A stretch of 64,000 bases of DNA from Chlorella sorokiniana (lineage: Eukaryota; Chlorophyta; Trebouxiophyceae; Chlorellales; Chlorellaceae). The stretch spans positions 992,001-1,056,000 of the forward strand of contig CP084619.1 of assembly GCA_025917655.1 (NCBI GenBank), given 5' to 3'. Positions within the stretch are counted from its first letter, which is position 1. The number at the start of each line of letters is the position of its first letter. The position numbers were made by a program, and so were the translations under genes. The notes below the pieces were generated by a model, which was given only the letters and a program-made list of their open reading frames with translations, was not told where the DNA came from and made no database searches. Positions 49,101 through 58,579 of the stretch are shown piece after piece.

Positions 49101-50299
49101 CTCCGCCTCGCCCTCCTCGCTCAACTCGGCCCCCTCCCCCTCCCCATCGCTGCCGCCAGCGCCCCCCGTCGCCTGCGGCGGCAGCTGCCGCTCCGGTGGC
49201 GACCCAGCGCAGCACAGCACGCAGGGCGGGGCCCAGCGCTCGTTCGCGCCGCCGCCGGCGGGGGCTCCACCGCCAGCCCCTCGATGGCGGCCTGCAGCGC
49301 TCCTCGGCAGCGCCCCACCGGCGCCAGCACCGACCCCAGCTGCGCCACAGCTTCCAGGGGGTCGCCTCGGCCTCGGCGGCAGGCTGCCGCAGCACGGTGA
49401 CGCCGCCGCCATCGGCCGCCACCTGATACAGCGTGATCTGCACGGGGCGCGGGCAGTACACTCGATAGACTGGCAGGGCCTGGCGCGGAAGCAACGACCG
49501 GACGCTGCACCGTCAACCTCGTTATGGCCCCCACCCCCCCCACAAACACGCACGGCGACGTGTCGGCAGCCTTTACAGCAGCACCCCTCCGCCGCCACCG
49601 CTGGAGGGCCGTGCGGGGGCCCACCTGCGAGCCGAAGGACACGAGGCCGAAGCGCGCCTCGGGCGGCAGCGCTCCAGGGCCGCCGCCAGGGCGCTGGCCA
49701 CCGCCTGCGCCCCCCTCCCCCAGCACGCGTCCACCAGCGCCAGCACAGCGGGCGCAGCGGCCAGGGCATCCACCTCCTCCCTGCCCTCCTCGGGGTCGGC
49801 GGCGGCCAGCGGGCAGGCGGCGTCCACCGCCGGGAGGACAGCTCGGGCAGGCGCCCGCGCAGCTCTCGCCCGCACCGTAGTACCTGCAGGGGGAGGGGGC
49901 GGTGCTGAGGGGGCGCCCGTGTTGCGGAGCGGGAGGCGAACCGCCTGTGCTGCGTGCACTGCTGCTGCCAGCGACGGGCGCAGCGCTGCTGCTGGCCACA
50001 ACCGGCGGCGCTGGGGGAGCCGGGTGCCAGCAGGCGCCCTGCTGGCATCCAGGCTGCGCCGCCCCAACCCGCCGGCCCCCTCACCGGCGCAGGCCAGCTG
50101 CGCTGGAGAAGTCGTTGGCACAGCCGCACAGGGCGCAGGCCCAGCCGCGGGCATCCACCTCGCACAGGGAGTTTATGTAGGCCAGGCAGCGCGCACAGCG
50201 TGCCAGCTCCCCAGCCCAACATGTCGCCGGCGGCAGCGCCGGCCCGCCGGGCGGCGCCGCCAGCGGCTGCACCACCACGCCCAGCGGCAGGCCACACAT
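46125..50299 (-). CDS. Divergent Sec23-like COPII coat protein
   Basis: Family member of Sec23/Sec24, coat proteins of ER-to-Golgi vesicles. The domain order is visible: a zinc finger (RCARCLAYINSLCEVDARG, then WACALCGCANDF, four Cys in two pairs); the trunk with LPPEARFGLVSFGSQVG, YRVYCPRPVQITLYQV, GMRLLLFLSGPPNAGPGA and ALGVAVDIFAACP; then beta-sandwich and helical parts (DVYKCVTQPRA, TTRALLQGCDAEATACLAA); and a gelsolin-like end (QQPIWVLDTYSHLICLYT, FYALLEDAP). FVGGP-like and AVDIFA-like motifs favour Sec23 over Sec24. It is far from canonical Sec23 and may correspond to the divergent plant Sec23-like clade. The ATG at 50299 (MCGLPLGVVVQPL) is the first usable one, but an upstream exon is possible. 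Several frame breaks lie in GC runs. The stop at 46125 follows LLAGA. Confidence 0.75.
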
Positions 50300-51094
50300 G
50301 GCCTGCAGCTCCGCTGCATGGCAGGGATGGGCGGTGGACGGGCAGGTTCTGCGTTGGTTTGCCACGGCAAGAGACTGCTGGTGGGTGGCGGTGCGGCAGA
50401 GGGCAGGTGGGCGCACGGACAGGCAGCATTCGGCGCTGTCTCGATGACGTGTGCAAACTACTCTCTGTGCTTTTCGATACGCAGGGAGGGCTGTAAATGC
50501 TCCCCGGCAGCTGCCGACAATCCAGCAGCGTACCTGTAGCGGGCACTGGGCAAGTGAACTGCATGACGCTACATGCGCATCGCCGTCGACCTTCTACATC
50601 TACAACAGGGGATGAAGGTCTGTCTGGAGCGAGCACGTGTACAGCTGAAGTACCAAGCGCTACGAACGGCTCCCCTGGCAGGTGGCAGCTGTCGTGGAGC
50701 AAAGCTATTGGGATGACGCCTGATTCAAGGCGAGGTTGCATGAAGAAGATATGCCGAACCCCAACAACGAGGAGAGGAAGCCAGCATTGGCGGCCGCTCG
50801 ATCTCTCTTCAAGTATGCTGACTTGCCTGGGCATGCCTGCATCTGTTGACCTGAAGGGCACCGCTTCCCTTCCCCCAGCTTTTTGTCTCCGGCAAGAGTT
50901 CCTGAATCATGTCAGAACAAGGTATTTACATCCAGGAGGTGTCAGAAGTTGCTTGCACCCTCCTGCATGGGGTGCCGCAGCTGCCGCAGCCTACTGGAAG
51001 CTGACAGCAGCTACTGCAGCGAGGGCCATTCAGTCACCTTTTTCCCTTGTGAAACCCCACTTTCAAAACCTTTCAATAGTCGAAGCTCGCCACC
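50300..51094. other. Divergent intergenic region
   Basis: Between the Sec23-like start (-) and the first Kazal-like gene (+). Lower GC than the genes around it. I see no gene; an upstream exon of the Sec23-like gene may lie here. Confidence 0.45.
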
Positions 51095-51673
51095 ATGGCA
51101 AGGAGTCTGACTTTTGCCCTTGTCGTGGCCGGGTGAGGTCTGGGAGGGCAGGAGGGGTGGGGGTGCCAGTGGGGAAGGCAGCCTGCCTGTTTTGAGGCTC
51201 CGAGGTTCTTCTCCTTGTCCAATCCCAGCCTATTCGCCCCCACTCTGCTGCAGCCTGCTGCTGGCCACCTGTCGCGCTGACTCTCAGCCTGCTGGCGGCG
51301 GCGAGTACGATGGCAGCGGTATCAACCCGCAGGCAGGGCAGCCGACCAACAGCAACACCCCTTACTGCCAGTGGCTGCCCAAACACCATCTGCTGGTGTG
51401 CGGCCACAACGGCAAGGACTACTCCAGCCTCTACGATGCCTGCCTGGGCGGCACCAGCCCCAAGTGTCTCCACCGCTGCCCCTGCCACCCCGGCGGCATG
51501 CCCCCGCCAGCTCGCCCCCACCCTCCTGCCCAGGCTGTGCGGCTGTGTTGTGTCCTGCCCTGTATGACCCCGTGTGCTGCGATGGCTACACCTTCAGCAA
51601 CTCGTGCCTGGCAAAGTGCTGCGGGTATGGGTCCTCCATGCAGTGCTACCCGGGCGCCTGCCCCTCTCCCTGA
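51095..51673 (+). CDS. Secreted double Kazal-like cysteine-rich protein, copy 1
   Basis: First of three tandem paralogues. Exon 1 (51095-51132, 38 bases) encodes MARSLTFALVVAG and joins through a phase-2 intron (51133-51253) to exon 2, giving the signal peptide end LLLATCRADSQ. Domain 1 has a Kazal-like core, VCGHNGKDYSSLYDAC, followed by CLHRCPC. Domain 2 is closer to true Kazal inhibitors: CPGCAAVLC, then CPALYDPVCCDGYTFSNSC and CYPGAC. Kazal proteins block serine proteases; by alignment with SPINK1 (CTKIYDPVC) the P1 residue would be Ala, suggesting elastase- or subtilisin-like targets. About 152 residues. The frame shifts once between the two domains, near a C run at about 51515. Confidence 0.75.
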
Positions 51674-51696
51674 ACGCTGATCGCCACATCCATGTA

Positions 51697-51746
51697 ACGT
51701 AACGGTTTTTTACATCTCACTCAACAGACGTAACGATTTTCTTACA
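51697..51746. repeat. Imperfect direct repeat after copy 1
   Basis: Two near-identical 18-19 base words, acgtaacggttttttaca (51697-51714) and acgtaacgattttcttaca (51728-51746), start about 24 bases after the copy 1 stop. A TGTAA signal overlaps just upstream (51693-51697), so they may belong to its 3' end. Confidence 0.6.
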
Positions 51747-51936
51747 GCTGGTGAGTTTGTTTATCTTCGCAAAGCTGTTTCACTGTTGATCGGCATGCTG
51801 CACAGGGACAGCAAGGGCTGGCGCGTTCAGCGACAGGTTGGCGGTCCACAAGCAGCATGCCCAGCATTCCATTTGTGCCGTACGCGCTGCCTGGCCATGC
51901 CCATAGCAACCACCCTTTCACAAGCCACAAGCCAGT

Positions 51937-52475
51937 ATGGATCGCCGCACGTGCTGTCTACTGTTCTTTGGAAGGTAAGACAAGAAGGCAGGTTGCCGAA
52001 TTGTTTACTGTGCCCCCAAAGCTAACAACGGGTTGCCGTGCACATGGGCGCTGCTCCTCGTGCACATGGGCGCTGCCTCTCCTACAGCCTGCAGCCCTGA
52101 TCTGACCCCTGAAGCCAGCCCCTCTCTGTCTGCAGCCTGCTGTTGGCAGGGTGCCTGGTGGGCGCCCAGGAGGACGCCGCCGTCATCCCGTATGGCGGCT
52201 CCGGGGCAGACAGGGGTGACAGCCCGTACCCAACCTGGCGCCGCCTCCCGAGACCCGCCCCAGCAAGCCCAGCAAACCCAGCATGCCTGGCAAGCCTGGA
52301 CCTCCTCACCCAGTGCCCGACCCCAGCCAGCCTGCCCCCTCCTGCCCCGGCTGTGCCGCTGTGCTCTGCCCCCGCCCTGTACGCTCCCGTGTGCTGCAGC
52401 GGCGTCCAGTTCAGCAACTCATGCCACGCTGGCTGCTGTGAGGCCAAGAACTGCAAGCCTGGCGCATGTTCTTGA
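51937..52475 (+). CDS. Secreted Kazal-like protein, copy 2 (single domain)
   Basis: Same gene structure as its neighbours: a 38-base exon 1 (51937-51974, MDRRTCCLLFFG), a phase-2 intron (51975-52135) and exon 2 (52136-52475), which together read through without a break for 125 residues. The joined signal peptide is LLFFGSLLLAGCLVGAQ. Only the second Kazal-like domain remains: ALYAPVCCSGVQFSNSC, HAGCCEAKNC and KPGACS. The segment matching domain 1 lacks its cysteines. Just upstream of ALYAPVCC the motif CPGCAAVLC is present only in another frame, so two compensating shifts (real or sequencing) separate it from its paralogues. Confidence 0.65.
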
Positions 52476-52725
52476 ATCTGCTGAAATTCTGCCGCGTGCA
52501 GCTCGCTTGTAGTGGAAAATACAGCATTTTGCAAAGTCTGATTGTGGGTTGCACATGAGTTAAGACTATTGATACCTGTAGAGAGACATGTTATTGCATG
52601 AGCTGTCAGCTTCCGTGAGATGGGCCTCTTGGGGCGCTTGCTGTCCATTGAATTGCCCGCGCGAGCCGCCCACAGCGAAGTACGGCTCCCTGTTTGCCCG
52701 TCTTAGAGGTTTGGTGGATGCTCGT

Positions 52726-52765
52726 CAGAATCCATCCGACTGCCACAGAATCCATCCGACTGCCA
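52726..52765. repeat. Exact 20-base tandem duplication
   Basis: cagaatccatccgactgcca occurs twice in a row (52726-52745 and 52746-52765), about 120 bases upstream of the copy 3 ATG. Confidence 0.9.
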
Positions 52766-52883
52766 AGTACCTGGCAGGGCGCGCATGCGGCATGTCAGGC
52801 ACAGCACCCACAGCGCCCGCCGTACGCACCCAAGGACTGGTGAGCACGCTGTCAGGCTCACTCCTCGAAAGGCTCCCGTCACT

Positions 52884-53570
52884 ATGGACCGCCAGCTGCG
52901 CTGCCTCCTGCTCCTGGCGAGGTGAGATGAGCAGGAATGTGGAGGTCAAGGAGGGGATGGACTGCCCTACACGACTGTTGTCGGCATGCATGCAAACTGC
53001 AGTCGGGGCACCTGATTGATGGAAGTGCGCTGCTTTCCGGTTCAAGCCCAACCATGTCCCCCACCTGCAGCCTGCTGCTGGCAGGATGCCTGGCCAGTGC
53101 CCAGGAGGATGGCAATGGCGGCGACGCCCAGGCCGCCATCCCGTACAGCAGTCTGCCCGCCGGCAGCTCTGACGCCGGCGATGCTGCTCCTGGGGCTGTT
53201 GGCAACGGCGACGCCGAAACTTCGACCCGCCGGCGCCCCCATCGACAGTGGACCAGACAGCTGCTACCTCTTGCCCGGCAGCGGGGCCGTGTGTGGCAGC
53301 AACGGGCGCTCCTACAGCAGCCCCCGCGCTGCCTGCCGCGGCGGCACCCAGCCTCAGTGCAAGAAGCGCTGCCCCTGCGCCCCCACAAATCCTGAGGACC
53401 CTCCTCCCTTCGAGCCCTCCCTGTCCTGCCCCGGCTGCGCCACCGTGCGCTGCTCCGGCGTGGTGGAGCCACTGTGCTGCAGGGGCCGCAGCTTCCGCAA
53501 CTCCTGCTTCGCCGGCTGCTGCGGCTTTGACGTGGCCCGCCAGTGCCGCCCCGGCTCCTGCCGCCGCTGA
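52884..53570 (+). CDS. Secreted double Kazal-like cysteine-rich protein, copy 3
   Basis: Exon 1 (52884-52921, again 38 bases) encodes MDRQLRCLLLLA; the phase-2 intron is 52922-53070 and exon 2 is 53071-53570. The signal peptide reads LLLLASLLLAGCLASAQ. A Gly/Asp/Ala-rich linker precedes domain 1, with CYLLPGSGAVCGSNGRSYS, AACRGGTQPQC and KKRCPC. Domain 2 has SCPGCATVRCSGVVEPLCC, SFRNSCFAGCC and CRPGSCRR at the end. VCGSNGRSY is the Kazal core VCGSDGxTY. In domain 2 the P1-like position is Gly rather than Ala, so target specificity would differ from copies 1 and 2. One frame shift lies in the linker near 53215. Confidence 0.75.
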
Positions 53571-53749
53571 CTTCCCCACGCCTCCCAGGCCATCAGCCCC
53601 GCTGCGTTTAGGCACACATCCTGGTCACAGTCCTTCAGCATGCCGTTCACAAGTTGAGCCAACAGCCGTTCCAGTAAGGTCGGAGAGAGGGGGAGAGAGC
53701 TGCAGCCGAGGTGAAGCAGGGCGGGCCATCCACCGGGGTGCCGCCCTGG

Positions 53750-54169
53750 TCACATGTGCCGCTGCGCCTCCTCCAGGTGTTTCACCAGCGTCGCCTGCGG
53801 CAGAGGCCCGTGCAGGTGCGACCACGGCAGCACTGGAGGCGGAAGCAGCGGCACGTGAGAGCGGGGCAATGGCGTCAGCACCGCAGGGCAGCAGGGGAGG
53901 GGTGGCGGGGTCTGAAGGGCTCTGCGCAGCAGGCCCAAGCCCTGCCAGCTTCCCACACCTGTTCCTGCAGGGTCGTAGCGGGCCGAGGTGTAGTGGTCCA
54001 TGGGTGGCAGCTCGCCCTGCGGCAGGGGGTGCAGCACATTGGGTGGGGGCCAGCCAGCGTGCTCCGCCGCGCACTTGTCGTGGCGGCTGATGTGCACACG
54101 CCGCGAGGCTGCAGGCAAGCTGCTGGCCGCGGCTGCTGTGCTGGACTCAACCAGATTGCAAGCGGCCAA
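53750..54169 (-). CDS. Probable small protein gene, N-terminus unresolved
   Basis: A frame with regular, non-repetitive composition: SRRVHISRHDKCAAEHAGWP, PPNVLHPLPQGELPPMDHYT and SARYDPAGT. A GT-AG intron (donor near 53968, acceptor CTCCAG near 53835) joins it to VLPWSHLHGPLPQATLVKHL and the end EEAQRHM, stop 53752-53750. The frame is open to 54169 but without an ATG, so the true start lies in an upstream exon, across a sequence error, or at an internal ATG (MDHYTS). The Ser/Ala/Arg-rich beginning could be an organelle-targeting sequence. Family unknown. Confidence 0.4.
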   Translation of the reverse strand: MAACNLVESSTAAAASSLPAASRRVHISRHDKCAAEHAGWPPPNVLHPLPQGELPPMDHYTSARYDPAGTGVGSWQGLGLLRRALQTPPPLPCCPAVLTPLPRSHVPLLPPPVLPWSHLHGPLPQATLVKHLEEAQRHM

Positions 54170-54511
54170 TCCCAGAATTCCCCTTTCACAGAGCCGTCGT
54201 TACATTGATTGAAACAATGGAAAGCGCGCATGCAACTCTCAACTTCATCAAAACAAAGGCACGCGATAACACAACAGGGTGAAGTGACAGACTAACAAGT
54301 ATCCTTGATTATTGGCTGACGAGAATTGTGGGAATGGAACGAAGCGAGTTGTTTTCAGTGCTGGTGACAGGGTTGAATGATCACTGGATGTAGCATGAGG
54401 GATAGTTGTGCAGGTGCCGTGGGCGCAGAGTCACTCTCAATGCTGAAGGAGCGCCAGCTGTGCTCATGGCGCCAGCAGGCCTGCCCATCTGGTGAACCCT
54501 GCAAGCCTACC

Positions 54512-57170
54512 CTAACTCAAAGCCCTGCAGCGGTAAAGGAAGAAGCAATGGGAAACCTTGTTGTGCACAGGCCCAAGAAAGGGAGCAGGGGACTTGGACG
54601 AGCTTGAGTTGCGCCCTTCCTCTGCAGCCCCGCGCCCACCTGTGGCCAGCACGGCCAGCAGCGAGCCAGCCAGCACCAGGATTGTCGGCAGAGCTACGCT
54701 GGCAGAGCTGCCTGGGTCCACTTGGAAGGGGGCCGGATCGCCCAACCCACCTGCAGGAGCCGGAGCAGCGCCAGGGGCAGAGGGGGCGCCCTCCGCGCTG
54801 GTGGAGGGCGCAGCTGCCATTCCGCCCGGGAGCAGCACCTCGACAGGCGCATTGGTTGAGCCGCCGACAGGCACAGCCGCGGTGCCCAGCCTGCCGTCGC
54901 GGTTGGAGCCTGCACAGCGGAAGCAGGCGGCGCAGTCATGCAAGTGGACGCCCACGCTCATAACCCAGCATTGTTGGGGCCAGCCAGCTGAAGGGGCCAG
55001 CCAGCTGAAGGGGCAGGGGTTGGGGCACGCACCCCAGCAGTACAGGCGCCCAGATGCCTTGACGCCGCAAGCGTGCGCATCGCCGGTGGACAGCTGCACC
55101 CAGGCGGAGGTGTCGTCCGCAGGCTCCGCCACGGGCGTGGGCACGGCGGAGATGATGGCGTTGCTGCTGGGCCCGCTGCCCAGCTTGCCGTCCTGGTTGC
55201 TGCCCCAGCAAAGCGCTGCGGTGAGCAAGGGGAAGGCATCGTGCATGAGGGTGCACAAAGGGGGTCCCTTGCAAGGTACAGCCACACCCGCCCATTTCGG
55301 CCAGGCCACACAACCCGCCCCCTTCCCCCTCCTGCCGCGCACCGTCTCCGTCGGTTGTGATGCCACAAGCGTAGTCATACGCCACGGACAGGGACTGCCA
55401 GGTGTGGTCCCCAGCCACCGGCACCAGGGCGTCGCACGAGTCCTGAGTGCCGCCGGTGCCCAGGAAGCCGCGGCTGCCCTGGCCCTGGCAGAAGGCTGTG
55501 GGGGTTGAGGGTCGCGGCATATGCAGCGCGGCAGTCACATTCAGAGCGGTTGACTCAGCAAGGCCATGGGCAGCGCATACACACCGTCACATGTGCAGGC
55601 ACAGCAGCTGGACGCAGGCGGCGTGGGCATGGCAGCAAGCGGCTTGCATCACCTTTGCCCTCCAGGTCCAGGGCGCAGACGTTGTCCTTCAGGTTGAGAA
55701 TGGAGTCGCCGCAGGCATCGCTGGTGATCTCCGCGGAGCCGCTGACGCCCTGCACGGCGGCCCACCCGCCGCCCGCGTCTGGCAGCACACGGGACGTGCC
55801 TGCCGGGGTGGGTGGGAGGCGGCCAGCGTGGCGGTCTGTGCGTGTGGCTTGTGGAGGCGGCCGAGCAGCCAGGTGCAGCACAGCAGCCTCCATCGGCGGT
55901 TGCAGCGCATGGAGAGCTCACGGGGCGGCTGTCTGCGGGGCTGCCGCTCCGCGCCGCAGCAGCACACCTGCGTTGCTGGCATCGCGGTCGGCATGGAAGA
56001 TGGAGCCGTTGGTGCCCACCGCCCAGCAGTACTCACTGCAGGGCAGGGGAGTGGGCGGGGATTGGGCAGACGAGACGGGGCGGAGGTTGAACGCAGCAGC
56101 GAAAGCAGTGGTTGACGCAAGAGGCTGCGGCACCAGCAGCAACACCGCCACGCCAGCCATGCGAGCGCAGCATGGCCGAGGCGCTGGGCGGCCGCGGCGT
56201 CAGGGCACCCACCCCATGGAGCCCAGCTGAGTGGCAAAGCGCTGGCCCTCATCCTGGCTGGAGAAACCGGCGTTGTCGTATACGGGCTTGGGGGCGGTGA
56301 CCCAGCCGACCACGAAGCCGACGTTGCCCCACATGTAGAGCCCGCCGTCCGCCAGCACCCCGCAGCTGGTCAGGCTGCCGCCCGGGGCGATGGCCCCAAA
56401 GGCGCCCGCGGCCAGCACCCGCGTGGGCAGCGGGCGGTCCTGCAGGTCGCCGGCGCCCAGCTGGCCGTAGCTGTTCTGGCCCCAGCAGTAGCCCGCGCCG
56501 TCGGCCTGCAGCGCAAGCCGTGCACGCACAGCAGGGCGTCCGCGGGCGCTGAGCACCAGCCCTGATTGCTCGAGGTGTGGGGGTTTGCAAGGTGCTGTGG
56601 CGGTGACTCCTGCCACCGCAGGTGGCGCCACCTGGCGGCAGCAAAGCCAGCAACGCAGAACCGGTTCCTGATGCTTGCCTGCACGCCACACGCCCGATAT
56701 TTTCCTGTGCTCAGCGCCGTCCAGTTGCCGTCCTGGGGCACCCTGACAGGCGCAGGGGAGGAGATCTGGGGCGCGGCGATGAAGGCGCCGGTAGCTGGCT
56801 CGATGTAGCGGCCCCAGCACCAGGCGCCGCCGCTGGTGTCGGTTGCGCAGGTGAAGGTGCCGGTGTCAAAGTTGCCGTTGGTGGCGACGGATGCCCAGCC
56901 TGGAAGGGGTAGGGAACGCGCGGCAAGTCAGCACGGGTAGATGGGCCGTTGCTGCCCACTGCACTGGAGATTGACGAGTGAAGTGACTGCAGAAAACTCC
57001 TCAGGCAGCATCACTCAGCACACAAGCAGAGCTGGACCGCTGCTTGTGTGCTGCAGCACGGCTACGGGGCTGAGGAAGGGCTCCTTGCCAACATTTCAGT
57101 GTCCACCTGCTGCATGAGATCCAAGAGGCATGAGCAGGGCTAGCAGCAGCAGCATGCTGCGGCAATCCAT
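54512..57170 (-). CDS. Secreted/membrane RCC1-repeat protein, CRINKLY4-ectodomain-like
   Basis: A beta-propeller of RCC1-type repeats sent into the secretory pathway. Exon 1 (57170-57107) encodes the signal peptide MDCRSMLLLLALLMPLGSHA. Repeats follow in order, most with a Cys pair and CWG: TFTCATDTSGGAWCWGR, ACGVQAS, GAGYCWGQNSYGQLGAG, SCGVLADGGLYMWGN, EYCWAVGTNG, YACGITTDGDGALCWGSN and ACGVKASGRLYCWG with GSNRDGRLGT. The paired cysteines and CWG ends match the extracellular crinkly repeats of plant CRINKLY4 kinases better than nuclear RCC1. A Pro/Ala/Ser linker leads to one membrane helix (VALPTILVLAGSLLAVLA) and a short tail ending at 54512; no kinase domain follows. Some exon joins are approximate. 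Confidence 0.75.
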
Positions 57171-57964
57171 GATGTGTCTCTTCTGCCGGCTGCTGTGCGC
57201 GGTGTGACCTGGAGCGGTCAGCTGCCGATTAGCCAGGACCTGTCTGGAGGCAAAAGGGCCCCAAGCTGCCCTGCACAACAGCGCATCGGAAGCGCTCAGC
57301 TATAGTGGAGGACTGAGCTTCATAGCCGCGCAAACTGCGGCTGCACCCTGTCGGCATGGCTAGCGTGTGCTGTAGGCTTCGATCCATTCAGCAGGCACCG
57401 CTGCCTTTGGAGCACCTGTTATCACCTGAACAGATGTACTTGCCAAGGAAGGCCACACTCTCGTATGGGGTTGTCGATGGAATTGTTGGAAGCCTTTGTC
57501 GTTGCTGTGTAGCCTTGTTCAAGTCTCCTGGTGGTGTTGAACGACAGATTCAGATTGATCTCGAGTTGTGACGGCAAGCAAGCGAGGATGCCGAGAGGAT
57601 CGACTTCAATGGAAGTACCGGCAGTACCAAGACCTTGTCCAAATGTTCACAGCTGTGCAGGTGAGAGTTGTGCACCCAACCTTACACGTACATTGCAACC
57701 CGGAGCTTTTGAGGTGCGATGATTCTCAATGCAAGGCCTGAGCCCATGTGCAGCATGATGCTGGCCACACTGCTGTCGCTCCGTGCCAACCCTGCACCTA
57801 GCCGCCAAGGCGGCCCAGCAGGGCAGCTTTAATGACCTGGCAAGTATCAGTCAAGCAGGCGCGCGGCACCAATAAATACCTGCAATGCTGCGAGTCCTAA
57901 TCAACGCAGCCACTGGATCTGCCGGTTGACGAACCTGTGGTAAATTGGCGTGGAGAAGTCCCGT

Positions 57965-58011
57965 CCTGCTGCGCAGCAGGCATACCTGCAAGCAGGCCTC
58001 CCTGCTTGCAG
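57965..58011. repeat. Perfect palindrome followed by an 11-base-stem hairpin
   Basis: cctgctgcgcagcagg (57965-57980) is a perfect 16-base palindrome. Five bases later ctgcaagcagg (57986-57996) pairs exactly with 58001-58011 across a 4-base loop. It may be a structured RNA or protein-binding site; no function is visible. Confidence 0.6.
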
Positions 58012-58214
58012 ATAAATGATACGGTCACATTGCATAAGTGATGAAAGGGGTCTGCCACCCCAGCGTCGGCGAGAGCCAGGCGGCAAGTGAGGCTGGCTGG
58101 CAGCAGGTAGCGGGTGCGGGTAGCTGGCAGGCTGAACATCTGCTCCTGGGCTGGCGCCTACAACAACTGCATGTCTGTGTGCACCAGCTAGTGGTGCTGT
58201 TATGTCTCCAGTAT

Positions 58215-58220
58215 TATAAA
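58215..58220 (+). promoter_or_regulatory. TATA box candidate of the FAD oxidoreductase gene
   Basis: TATAAA on the gene strand, about 360 bases upstream of the ATG at 58580; it would imply a 5' untranslated region of some 330 bases. Confidence 0.3.
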
Positions 58221-58579
58221 GCTCAGCTTGACAAGCTGCCAAGAAACGGGAGCTGGTCGAGGTGCGGGAGGGGCAGCAGTGTGATTTTTGGCGACCAACT
58301 CAAAGTAGACGATCTTGAAACATGCTCTCGATCCATGGCAGGCACCTCCTGGGAAGCGCGATGACTTGTACAGCTGGACGACCAGTTGTGGTGATGAGTC
58401 TGGCCCTCAATTCACTTCGTGCCTTCGTTTGCGGCTGGCCGTATTTCTTTGCCGCCGCGACCGCTCGTTGAGACATGCTGTTGTTTTGAGTGGAGGTCGA
58501 AGTGCTGCGTGAGCGGACGCTTGAACGGGCCCCTGAGGGCGCTCGTGCAGCCCAAGCGACGCGTCCAATCGCGCTGCAC

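Larger units (their letters stand above)
57171..58579. other. Divergent intergenic region with hairpins
   Basis: Between the RCC1-repeat gene (-) and the FAD oxidoreductase gene (+). Contains the hairpin cluster at 57965-58011 and a TATAAA at 58215. Short open frames (for example 57356-57571) show no family match or splice pattern. Confidence 0.5.

Noticed and set aside
53016-53060. tRNA-like T-loop (ggttcaagccc)
   Set aside because: No acceptor, anticodon or D-arm can be folded around it, and it lies in the Kazal copy 3 intron.
57356-57571. 71-codon plus-strand ORF between the RCC1 and FAD genes
   Set aside because: It has an ATG but no motif, no conserved feature and no promoter or 3' signal.
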